A DNA stretch of 6,527 nt, taken from the NCBI GenBank assembly GCA_011391855.1, contig JAABPT010000084.1, positions 1 to 6,527 of the forward strand, given 5' to 3'. Of this stretch, positions 1 through 6,527 are shown piece after piece (positions within the stretch are counted from its first letter, which is position 1; each line of letters starts with the position of its first letter). The stretch comes from Burkholderiales bacterium (lineage in GTDB: Bacteria; Pseudomonadota; Gammaproteobacteria; Burkholderiales; Burkholderiaceae_C). The position numbers were made by a program, and so were the translations under genes. The notes under the pieces are model-generated. The model did no database searches and had not been told where the DNA came from. It saw nothing but the letters and a program-made list of their open reading frames with translations.

Positions 1-3000
1 GGCTTCGATACCGCGGCCGCACCGCTTCACGCCGGCACCGAAGAGCGCACCGGCGTCAGCATCATCGCCTGGCGCCTGCGCATCCATGAGGGCGCGGCGT
101 TGCCGGCAACCGAACCGGCGGCCACGGCCGTGGCCTTCGAGGCCAGGCTGCTGGCCGAGGAGGACGATGCCGGCGGCGCGGTGGCACCTGGGCGCATCGC
201 ATTGCTGTCGTTCCCGGTGGGCGCCGGCGTGCGCATCGACGCCAGCCGCCGCGTTGGCGACCGCGTGGACGCGGCTTATCCCTTGCTCGCCGTGGTCACC
301 GCCTGCGGCCCCGACCGGCGCCTGGCGCTGGGGCGCCTGCGCCGCGCCCTGCAGCGCACCGCGGTGGTGATCGAGGGCGGCGCCTGCAATCGCACGCTGC
401 TGCTGGAACTGCTGGAACGCAGCGACCTCGGCGAAGGCCCGGTCGACGACCGATGGCTGGACGGCGTGCTCGCCCGGCGGGCCCCCGCCGCCGTGGAACC
501 GGTGGTGCTGCTCGCCGCCGCGGCAGAGGCCTACGAAGCCGACCACGCCCTGGCCAAGGCGGCGTTCTTCGCCGCGGCGGCGCGCGGCCGGCCGGAGCAG
601 CCCGCTGCCGTCGGCGCGGGCATCGTGCTGGCCTATGGGGGTTCGAGCTACGCCCTGGAGGTCGACCGCGTCGGCCCGCGCGAATATTCGGTCCGCCACG
701 GCAGCACGCGCGCCGACATCAGCGTCGATGCACTGGACGCCTGCGCGCGCCGCATCAGCTGCGGCGGGCGCCGGCACCGGTTGCTTGTCGCGGCCACCGG
801 TGCGGGTTGGCGCATCGAAACCGATGGCGGCGCACACCGGGTCGAGCGCGAGGACGGCATGGTGGTGCGCGCCGGCTGGCCGGCGTTGGTGGTGGCGGTG
901 CATGCGCAGCCGGGCATGCACCTGGCGGCGGGCGACCCGATCGCGGTGCTCGAGTCGATGAAGATGGAGACCACCGTCAGCGCGCCGATGGCCGGCACCG
1001 TGGTCTCGGTCGCGGTCGGCGTGAACACCCAGGTCGAGGCCGGCGCGCCGCTGCTGCGCCTGCGCACCGGTCCCGCGGCGCACGCCGCGGCGCCGATGGC
1101 GGCGCGGTCGGCCGAGGTCGTCCACCTGTCCGGGCTGCAGGAGCCCACCGACTTCAGCGTCAAGGTCTGCCAGCGTGTCTACGGGCCGCTGGGCCACTAC
1201 CTGCTGGGCTACGACCTGCCGACCGCAGGGCTGCGCAAGCTGCTGACCGAACAGCGCCGCATGGCCGAGATCGCCGACCCGGCCGACGAGGCGCTGCTGG
1301 CCTGCGAGGACGGCCTGCTCGACATCTACGCCGACCTGGGCGCGCTGTACCGGCCGAAGACCGAGGACGAGCCCGACGAACTGGCGCTGCGCACCGAGAA
1401 TACGCAGGAGCACTTCGTGGCCTTCCTGCAGTGGCTCGACCCGGTGCGGGCGGCCCTGCCGACGGGGTTCCGCGCCGGGCTCGAACTGGCGCTGGGTCGT
1501 TTCGGCGTCACGAGCCTGGAGCGCACGCCGGCGCTCGAGTCGGCGTTGATGCGGCTGTTCCGTTCGTTCACGCGCGTCGACGAACTGACGGCCGTGGTCA
1601 GCGCCATCCTGCAGCGCCGCATGGACCATCGCCGTGTGCTGCAGGCCACCGCGGGCGCCGCGACGAAGGCCCGCCTCGACCGCCTGACGGCGGCCACGCA
1701 AGGGCGCCAGCAGGCCGTCGCCGACCTGGCGCGCGACCTGCGCTTCCACTGCTTCGACGAGCCGCCGATGCGGGCTGCTGCCGACGAGTTGCTCGCCGAG
1801 ATGGCCGAGCACCTGGCCTGCCTGGCACGGCAACCGGACCGCGCCGACCGCGCGGCACGCATCGAGCGGCTGATCTGGTGCCCGCAGCCGGTGAGCCCGC
1901 TGCTGCTCTCGAGCTGGCGCCACGACACGGCGGCTTCGCCGGCGCTGCGCCGGCTGGTGCTGGAAGTGCACATCCGGCGCTACTACCGCAACTGCCGGCT
2001 CGGCGAGATCCGCTTCGGCGAGGCGGGCGCGTTGACCTACGCCGGCGTCGACTACCGCCTCGACGGCGAACAGGCGCATCTGCTCGTTGCCTACCTGCCT
2101 TTGCAGGGGCTGCCGGCGGCGTCGGTGGCGCTGGCCGCCGATCTGGCCGGCGTGGACACCGGCCGGGACGCGGTGGTCGACGTCGCCACCTGGCACGACG
2201 GCGAGGCCGTGGACATCACCGAGACCGCGAAGCAGGCGGGCGAGATCGTGAATGCCTGCGCCTTCGGCCGCACGCTGCAGCGCATCGACCTGGCCGTGAC
2301 GGCCGGAGCCCCGCCGTCGACGCATATCGTCTCGTTCAACGGCGGGGCCGAAGGCGGGTTCGTCGAGAACCCGCTGTACCGCGACCTGCACCCGATGCTG
2401 GCCAAGCGGCTGGAGATCTGGCGCCTGAGCAACTTCCAGCTCGAGCGCCGGCCGGCGCCCGAAGACGTGCTGCTGTTCTTCGGCGTGGCGCACGGCAACC
2501 CCGCCGACCGGCGGCTGTTTGCGTTGGCCGAGATCCGCGATCTCGACACCGCGACGGACCCGGCATCCGGCGAAATCACCTACCCGCGCATCGAACGCAC
2601 CGGCCTGCTCGCGATGGCCGCGATGCGCACCGAGTTGTCGCGCTACGCGCTGCGCGACCGTCCGGTGGCCAACCGGCTGGTGCTCGATGTCGGTGCGCCG
2701 TGGACGCTGCCCGCCGAACATGTCGAGGCCCTCGCACGGCGCTTTGCGCCGCTGGCCGCGCGCGCCGGTCTGGAGAAACTGGTGATCAAGGTGCGCATCC
2801 CCGACGCCAGTGCGGCCGGCGGCCTGCGCCACGCGGTGCTGAAACTCGAGGACGTCGGCCGCTCGACGGTCGTGACCGAGGGGCGCGCCGGCAGCGAGCC
2901 GGTGCGCCCGCTCGGCCGCTACCAGCAGAAGCTGTTGACGGCGGCGCGCTTCGGGTCACCGTACCCGTACGAGATCGCCCGGCTCTTTGCCAGCGGCGGT

Positions 3001-4644
3001 GCGGGCTGTGGGCTGCCGGCCGGCAGCTTCCAGGAACTGGACCTGGGCGCCGACGACCAATTGGTGCCGGTGCAGCGCGAACCGGGCACGAATACCGCCC
3101 ACCTGGTCGTCGGCCTGATCAGCAACCCCACCGAGGTGGTGCCCGAGGGACTGCAGCGCGTGATGCTGCTGTCGGACCCGACGCAGGGGCTGGGCAACCT
3201 GGCCGAGCCGGAATGCCGGCGCGTCAACGCCGCGCTGGCCTACGCGGCCGAGCACCGCCTGCCGGTGGAATGGTTCGCGGTGTGCAGCGGCGCGCTCATC
3301 GCCATGGACTCGGGCACCGAGAATATGGACTGGATCGCGCTCACGCTGCGCCGGCTGATCGAGTTCACCCAGGCCGGCGGCGAGGTCAACATCATCGTCA
3401 CCGGCATCAACGTCGGCGGCCAGCCCTACTGGAACGCCGAGGCGACGATGCTGATGCACACGCGCGGCATCCTGGTCATGACGCCGGCTTCGGCAATGGT
3501 GCTCACCGGCAAGCAGGCGCTCGACTTCTCGGGCGCGGTCAGCGCCGAGGACAATTTCGGTATCGGCGGCTACGACCGCGTGATGGGCCTGAACGGCCAG
3601 GCGCAGTACTTCGCGCCGTCCTTCCCTGAGGCTTGCGCCGTATTGATGCGGCACTACGCATTGACCTACGTGGTGTCCGGCGAGCGCTTCCCGCGCCGGC
3701 GCCCTACCGGCGATCCCGCCGACCGCGACGTGCGCCAGAGCGCGCATGCCGTGCTCGCCGAGAGCCCGTTCCGAACCATCGGCGACCTGTTTTCCAGCGC
3801 GCTCAACCCCGAACGCAAGCAGCCCTTCGACATGCGTTCGGTGATGCGCGCGGTGGCCGACTGCGACAGCCCACCGCTGGAGCGCTGGAAGGACCTGGCC
3901 GACGGCGACACCTCCATCGTGTGGGACACCACCATCGGCGGCGTCCCCGTGTGCCTGCTCGGCCTGGAGTCGCACAAGGTCGCGCGCAAGGGCTTCGTGC
4001 CGGCCGACGGCCCGCCGGCGTGGACGGCCGGCACGCTGTTCCCGCAGTCGTCGCGCAAGACCGCACGCGCCATCAACGCCACCAGCGGCAACCGCCCGCT
4101 GGTGGTGCTGGCCAACCTGTCGGGCTTCGACGGCTCACCCGAGTCGATGCGCCGGCGCCAACTGGAGTACGGCGCCGAGATCGGCCGCGCGGTGACCAAC
4201 TTCAAGGGGCCCATCGTCTTCGTCGTCGTCTCGCGCTATCACGGCGGTGCGTTCGTGGTCTTTTCCAAGGCGCTGAATGCGGCGATGGAGATCGCCGCCG
4301 TCGAAGGCTCGGTGGCCTCGGTGATCGGCGGCACGCCGGCGGCAGCGACGGTGTTTGCGCGCGAGGTCAAGCAGCGCACCGACGCCGATGCGCAGGTGCG
4401 TGCCGCGCGCAAGGCGCTGGCCGACGCCACCGGCGCCGACGTGGCACGCCTGCGCGGCGTGCTGGCCGAAGTGGTGGATCGAGTGCGCTCGCAGAAGCTC
4501 GGCGAGGTGGCCGGCGAATTCGACGCCATCCACACCGTGGAGCGCGCGCTGCGCGTGGGTTCGGTGGACCGCATCATCCGTGCGCGCGAGTTGCGGCCCT
4601 ATGTGGTGGACGCCCTCGAGCGCGGCATGGCGCGCTGCATCTGA
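1..4644 (+). CDS. Single-chain multidomain acyl-CoA carboxylase (BC–biotinyl–ACC-central–CT), 5' partial
   Basis: Likely carboxylates acetyl-CoA or a related acyl-CoA to the malonyl-type product in the cytoplasm, using biotin. The frame is open from base 1, so the N-terminus lies outside; the TTG at 100 is internal. Residue numbers count from the first visible codon (1547 residues). Residues 1-~155 are the end of a biotin carboxylase domain (TEERTG, AFEAR, GRI, CNRTLLLELL). Residues ~205-285 resemble the linker/BT region. Residues ~285-355 form the biotinyl domain, with ESMKMET and biotin-accepting Lys321 (961-963). Residues ~375-960 resemble the central region of eukaryotic acetyl-CoA carboxylase (LEVHIRRYYRN at ~654; HPMLAKRLEIWRLSNF at ~797). 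Residues ~1040-1547 are the carboxyltransferase: N-half with CSGALIAMDSG (~1095) and SAEDNFGIGGYD (~1181), C-half with SGFDGSPESM (~1374), YHGGAFVVF (~1413) and SVASVIGGTPAAA (~1437). The C-terminus appears complete. The BC catalytic motif is degenerate (see findings). It converges on the PPTase gene with a 16-base gap. The domain calls are firm; the exact acyl substrate is unknown. Confidence 0.93.
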   Translation, partial: GFDTAAAPLHAGTEERTGVSIIAWRLRIHEGAALPATEPAATAVAFEARLLAEEDDAGGAVAPGRIALLSFPVGAGVRIDASRRVGDRVDAAYPLLAVVTACGPDRRLALGRLRRALQRTAVVIEGGACNRTLLLELLERSDLGEGPVDDRWLDGVLARRAPAAVEPVVLLAAAAEAYEADHALAKAAFFAAAARGRPEQPAAVGAGIVLAYGGSSYALEVDRVGPREYSVRHGSTRADISVDALDACARRISCGGRRHRLLVAATGAGWRIETDGGAHRVEREDGMVVRAGWPALVVAVHAQPGMHLAAGDPIAVLESMKMETTVSAPMAGTVVSVAVGVNTQVEAGAPLLRLRTGPAAHAAAPMAARSAEVVHLSGLQEPTDFSVKVCQRVYGPLGHYLLGYDLPTAGLRKLLTEQRRMAEIADPADEALLACEDGLLDIYADLGALYRPKTEDEPDELALRTENTQEHFVAFLQWLDPVRAALPTGFRAGLELALGRFGVTSLERTPALESALMRLFRSFTRVDELTAVVSAILQRRMDHRRVLQATAGAATKARLDRLTAATQGRQQAVADLARDLRFHCFDEPPMRAAADELLAEMAEHLACLARQPDRADRAARIERLIWCPQPVSPLLLSSWRHDTAASPALRRLVLEVHIRRYYRNCRLGEIRFGEAGALTYAGVDYRLDGEQAHLLVAYLPLQGLPAASVALAADLAGVDTGRDAVVDVATWHDGEAVDITETAKQAGEIVNACAFGRTLQRIDLAVTAGAPPSTHIVSFNGGAEGGFVENPLYRDLHPMLAKRLEIWRLSNFQLERRPAPEDVLLFFGVAHGNPADRRLFALAEIRDLDTATDPASGEITYPRIERTGLLAMAAMRTELSRYALRDRPVANRLVLDVGAPWTLPAEHVEALARRFAPLAARAGLEKLVIKVRIPDASAAGGLRHAVLKLEDVGRSTVVTEGRAGSEPVRPLGRYQQKLLTAARFGSPYPYEIARLFASGGAGCGLPAGSFQELDLGADDQLVPVQREPGTNTAHLVVGLISNPTEVVPEGLQRVMLLSDPTQGLGNLAEPECRRVNAALAYAAEHRLPVEWFAVCSGALIAMDSGTENMDWIALTLRRLIEFTQAGGEVNIIVTGINVGGQPYWNAEATMLMHTRGILVMTPASAMVLTGKQALDFSGAVSAEDNFGIGGYDRVMGLNGQAQYFAPSFPEACAVLMRHYALTYVVSGERFPRRRPTGDPADRDVRQSAHAVLAESPFRTIGDLFSSALNPERKQPFDMRSVMRAVADCDSPPLERWKDLADGDTSIVWDTTIGGVPVCLLGLESHKVARKGFVPADGPPAWTAGTLFPQSSRKTARAINATSGNRPLVVLANLSGFDGSPESMRRRQLEYGAEIGRAVTNFKGPIVFVVVSRYHGGAFVVFSKALNAAMEIAAVEGSVASVIGGTPAAATVFAREVKQRTDADAQVRAARKALADATGADVARLRGVLAEVVDRVRSQKLGEVAGEFDAIHTVERALRVGSVDRIIRARELRPYVVDALERGMARCI

Positions 4645-4660
4645 ATCTCGGCCGGCGCCG

Positions 4661-5410
4661 CTACACCCGCGGCCGCGCCAGCCAAGAATGCAGCGGCACC
4701 GCTTCGGCGAGATTGCCACCGCCTTCCAACTGCACCGGCGGCGGCGCCAACTGGCGGCCGGTGAGGGTCAGCAGGAAGACGCCGTCGCGCCGCCACCAGC
4801 CTGGAAAGGCCGCACCATCGCGGCCAGTCACCGCCAGCGGAGCCCAGCCATCGGCACGGCGCTCCTGGCTGAAATCCACCTCGACATCGCGCGTATCCGC
4901 GCGCAGGCCGACCTTCAGCACCTTCAACGCCGACTCCTTGGCCGACCAGATCAGGTTGGCGGCTTCGTCGCGGGCCTCGCCGGCGGGCAGGCCGCGCACA
5001 CCGGCCACCTCGCCGGCGGTGAAGAAGTCGCCGACGAAGGCGTCGCTGCGCGGCTCGACCAGTTCCAGGTCGATGCCCAGCGGCCCGCTCGCGCCGCCCG
5101 GGGGCCCGACCAGACAGACGGCCCAGCCGGCGCGGTCGCTGATCGACACATCGATTGCCGCGGGCTGCCCGTCCACGGCCACCCAAGGTGCGCCGCTCGG
5201 GTGGTGGCGGATCTCGACACCGGCCACGGCGGTCGTCGTGAGGCCGCGGCCCAGCACCATGGCCACGGCGCGCTTGGCCGTCCAGCGCCGGGTGAGGAAC
5301 TCGACGCGCCGCTTGGTGTAGCGAAGTTCAGCCAGGATCGTCTGTTCGCGCAGCGTCAGCCAGTCCACGCCTGCGGGCACCTCTTGCTCACCATGGGCCA
5401 GCCACCACAT
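4661..5410 (-). CDS. 4'-phosphopantetheinyl transferase, Sfp type
   Basis: A 249-residue cytoplasmic enzyme that moves phosphopantetheine from CoA to a serine of acyl- or peptidyl-carrier proteins. Family signatures are clear: the N-terminal KRR...F..RRWTAKRA block (residues 33-48), the Mg-binding LGIDLE (Asp114, Glu116) followed by VEPR, the FFTAGE segment (129-134), and WSAKESALK (155-163) with the third metal ligand Glu159 and Lys163. Length is typical of the Sfp group rather than the short AcpS group. The frame stays open further upstream, but ATG 5410 was chosen because the family-like sequence starts there and the upstream stretch is low-complexity Gly/Ala/Arg. No good Shine-Dalgarno is visible before it. 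The usual SxSH motif reads SISD (residues 89-92). It is the last gene of a - strand run behind mesD and the small membrane protein, and lies tail to tail with the carboxylase, suggesting a carrier-protein pathway. The specific carrier is not in the window. Confidence 0.9.
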   Translation of the reverse strand: MWWLAHGEQEVPAGVDWLTLREQTILAELRYTKRRVEFLTRRWTAKRAVAMVLGRGLTTTAVAGVEIRHHPSGAPWVAVDGQPAAIDVSISDRAGWAVCLVGPPGGASGPLGIDLELVEPRSDAFVGDFFTAGEVAGVRGLPAGEARDEAANLIWSAKESALKVLKVGLRADTRDVEVDFSQERRADGWAPLAVTGRDGAAFPGWWRRDGVFLLTLTGRQLAPPPVQLEGGGNLAEAVPLHSWLARPRV

Positions 5411-5425
5411 CGAGCGATTGTCGCG

Positions 5426-5441
5426 GCGGCGATGACGCCGC
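5426..5441. repeat. Short perfect inverted repeat in the PPTase leader
   Basis: Six-base arms (GCGGCG / CGCCGC) surround a four-base loop, about 15 bases upstream of the PPTase start codon on the - strand. No T-run follows it, so it is not an intrinsic terminator. In an mRNA leader it could hinder ribosome access, but in DNA this GC-rich such a hairpin may arise by chance. The remainder of the 77-base gap (5411-5487) shows no recognisable promoter or strong ribosome-binding site. Confidence 0.25.
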
Positions 5442-5487
5442 GCAAAGTTCGAGCACTGCGGCAGCTGAGTCCCGACCACGGGCTGGA

Positions 5488-5706
5488 TCAGGCCCCGTCC
5501 GCCGCCGGTTCCTCCGTCACCAGCCGCCAAGCCGCCCACAGCCCGCCGGCACAATTCAACAGCGACAACACCGCCACGGCGGCAAAGACCACGCCTTCCA
5601 GCGGCAGCGCTCGCAAGGCCCAGGCGCCCAGCGACGACAGCGCGTTGAAGGCCACCATCACCCAGAACAGCCCGCGGCGCGGCTGCCACAGGCGCGAAAG
5701 TTTCAC
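5488..5706 (-). CDS. Small two-helix membrane protein, unknown function
   Basis: Encodes 72 residues; no family is recognised. The sequence shows a short basic N-terminus (K2, R5, R10, R11), a hydrophobic segment at about residues 13-33, a tight turn (RALPLEG), a second hydrophobic segment at about 37-62, and an acidic tail (TEEPAADGA). This pattern fits an inner-membrane hairpin with both ends in the cytoplasm. The GTG at 5706 was chosen because it overlaps the stop of the upstream methionine synthase gene (GTGA, bases 5706-5703), the classic layout for translational coupling, and because it keeps the basic residues that flank helix 1. No Shine-Dalgarno precedes it, also consistent with coupling. 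An ATG at 5658 would start inside helix 1 and is less likely. It is followed by a 77-base gap and then the PPTase. A real gene is likely from the overlap and the clean helix pattern, but this is not proven. Confidence 0.7.
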   Translation of the reverse strand: MKLSRLWQPRRGLFWVMVAFNALSSLGAWALRALPLEGVVFAAVAVLSLLNCAGGLWAAWRLVTEEPAADGA

Positions 5707-6527
5707 CGGCCGGCCAAGCGCTCATCGGCCAGCGCCGCGCCCTGCGCCAGCGCCGCCAGCTTGGCCTCGGCCACGGCGCGGCTCATCGGCGCCAGGCCGC
5801 AGTTGGTGCAGGCAATCAAGTGCTCGCGCGGCACGAACTGCAGCGCGCGGCCTATGGTGTCGGCCACTTCCTCGGGCGTCTCCACCTGCTCGCTGGCGAC
5901 GTCGATCACGCCCACCATCACGTCCTTGCCCTTCAGCAGCGCCATCAGTTCCGGCGGCACGTGCGAGTGGATGCATTCCAGGCTGACCTGGTCGATGGAA
6001 CTCCTGGCCAGTGCCGGGAACACCTGCTCGTACTGCCGCCATTCCTGCCCCAGCGTCTGCTTCCAGTCGTTGTTGGCCTGGATGCCGTAGCCATAGCAGA
6101 TGTGCACCGCCGTCGTGCAGCGGCGGCCGTTCGCCGCGCCCTGCTCCTTCAGGCCCTGCGCCGCGCGCTCCAGCGCGGCCACGCCCCAGTCGGCAGCGTC
6201 GGCCATGTAGACGTTGAAGGCCGGCTCGTCGAACTGGATCACGTCCACGCCGTCGGCTTGCAGCGCCAGCGCTTCCTGGTTCAGCAGTTCAGCAAAGGCG
6301 AACGCCAGCTTCCTGCGGTCGCCGTAGCAGCGGTCGGCCACGGTGTCGACGATGGTCAGCGGGCCGGGCAGCGTGAATTTGATCCTGCGCGTGGTGTGGG
6401 CGCGCAGGAAGCGTGCCTCGGCGGCGTGAACCCGGCCCTTCAGCTTCAGTGGCGCCACCACCTGCGGCACCATCGCCTTGTAGCGGTCGTTGCGGATGCC
6501 CATCTCGACCTTGTGCTCGAAGTCGAT
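5703..6527 (-). CDS. mesD: Core-MetE methionine synthase, MesD-like, 5' partial
   Basis: Cobalamin-independent methionine synthase related to the C-terminal catalytic half of MetE; methylates homocysteine to methionine in the cytoplasm. The frame is open to the right edge, so the N-terminus is missing. Numbering from Met at 6503, the zinc ligands match those of E. coli MetE: His134 and Cys136 (AVHICYGYG), Glu176 (SLEC) and Cys235 (TNCGLAP). The substrate-site motif FDEPAFN is at 91-97, and LPGPLT at 45-50. The protein ends soon after the last zinc ligand, as in one-domain family members of about 340 residues; the 274 visible residues fit that size. From memory it strongly resembles the Acinetobacter enzyme named MesD, a folate-independent synthase that works with the DUF1852 protein MesX. 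That partner is not visible and would have to be encoded elsewhere, most likely just beyond the right edge. The stop overlaps the next gene's start. The core-MetE assignment is firm; MesD subtype is likely. Confidence 0.85.
   Translation of the reverse strand: MDFEHKVEMGIRNDRYKAMVPQVVAPLKLKGRVHAAEARFLRAHTTRRIKFTLPGPLTIVDTVADRCYGDRRKLAFAFAELLNQEALALQADGVDVIQFDEPAFNVYMADAADWGVAALERAAQGLKEQGAANGRRCTTAVHICYGYGIQANNDWKQTLGQEWRQYEQVFPALARSSIDQVSLECIHSHVPPELMALLKGKDVMVGVIDVASEQVETPEEVADTIGRALQFVPREHLIACTNCGLAPMSRAVAEAKLAALAQGAALADERLAGR

Noticed and set aside
1..60. Frameshift or sequencing error explaining the odd biotin carboxylase motif
   Set aside because: The other two + strand frames at 1-30 encode no QVEH-like motif, and the chosen frame aligns without gaps to AccC through and after the degenerate residues.
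100..102. TTG at 100 as the true start of the carboxylase
   Set aside because: The frame is open to base 1, and the upstream residues (TEERTG, the following hydrophobic helix) continue the biotin carboxylase homology, so the TTG is internal.
2956..3975. Long open frame antisense to the carboxyltransferase region (339 codons)
   Set aside because: It lies wholly opposite a strongly conserved domain, and its His/Arg/Ala/Gly-rich translation is typical of the reverse strand of GC-rich genes. No motif or start signal supports it.
4645..4680. Bidirectional terminator between the convergent genes
   Set aside because: Only a weak, imperfect GC-rich pairing with a large loop can be drawn, there is no T-run on either strand, and most of it lies inside the PPTase coding end.
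5411..5725. Extended PPTase start upstream, giving 354 residues
   Set aside because: The extension overlaps the small membrane gene in another frame, has Gly/Ala/Arg-rich composition, and exceeds the normal Sfp-type length; the family-like sequence begins at ATG 5410.
4355..5986. Long + strand open frame running across the PPTase, membrane protein and mesD genes (543 codons)
   Set aside because: It starts out of frame within the carboxylase and then runs antisense to three better-supported genes. The product is low-complexity Ala/Arg/Pro without domains, consistent with a GC-rich shadow.

Overview
This is a very GC-rich stretch with strong G/C third-position bias and no mobile element, RNA gene or CRISPR array. 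Gene content and base composition suggest a proteobacterium, most likely a betaproteobacterium of the Burkholderiales (Rubrivivax/Leptothrix/Ideonella-like). The taxon is an inference from composition and from the type of methionine synthase present, not a direct observation.

Layout: two converging gene blocks. On the + strand, one very large gene (1-4644, 5' end outside the window) encodes a single-chain biotin-dependent acyl-CoA carboxylase. Its visible order is the C-terminal part of a biotin carboxylase (BC) domain, a linker/BT-like region, a biotinyl domain with an intact biotinylation site, a long central region resembling that of eukaryotic acetyl-CoA carboxylase, and a complete two-part carboxyltransferase (CT). 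On the - strand, read from the right edge leftward, are a methionine synthase of the short core-MetE type (MesD-like, 5' end outside the window), a 72-residue two-helix membrane protein whose GTG start overlaps the mesD stop (GTGA), and, after a 77-base gap, a Sfp-type 4'-phosphopantetheinyl transferase (PPTase). The PPTase and the carboxylase meet tail to tail with only 16 bases between their stop codons.

How the genes might work together: the carboxylase would make malonyl-CoA or an alkylmalonyl-CoA, and the PPTase activates acyl-carrier or peptidyl-carrier domains that use such units. The pair therefore fits a fatty acid/polyketide type pathway that may continue left of the window. The methionine synthase and the small membrane protein look like a separate unit that shares the PPTase's strand.

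Most noteworthy: (i) a bacterial carboxylase with eukaryote-like architecture; (ii) the visible end of its BC domain lines up without gaps with E. coli AccC, yet has lost nearly all of the catalytic and metal-binding residues in that segment, although the biotinyl and CT domains look intact; (iii) a folate-independent-type methionine synthase coupled to an uncharacterised small membrane protein.
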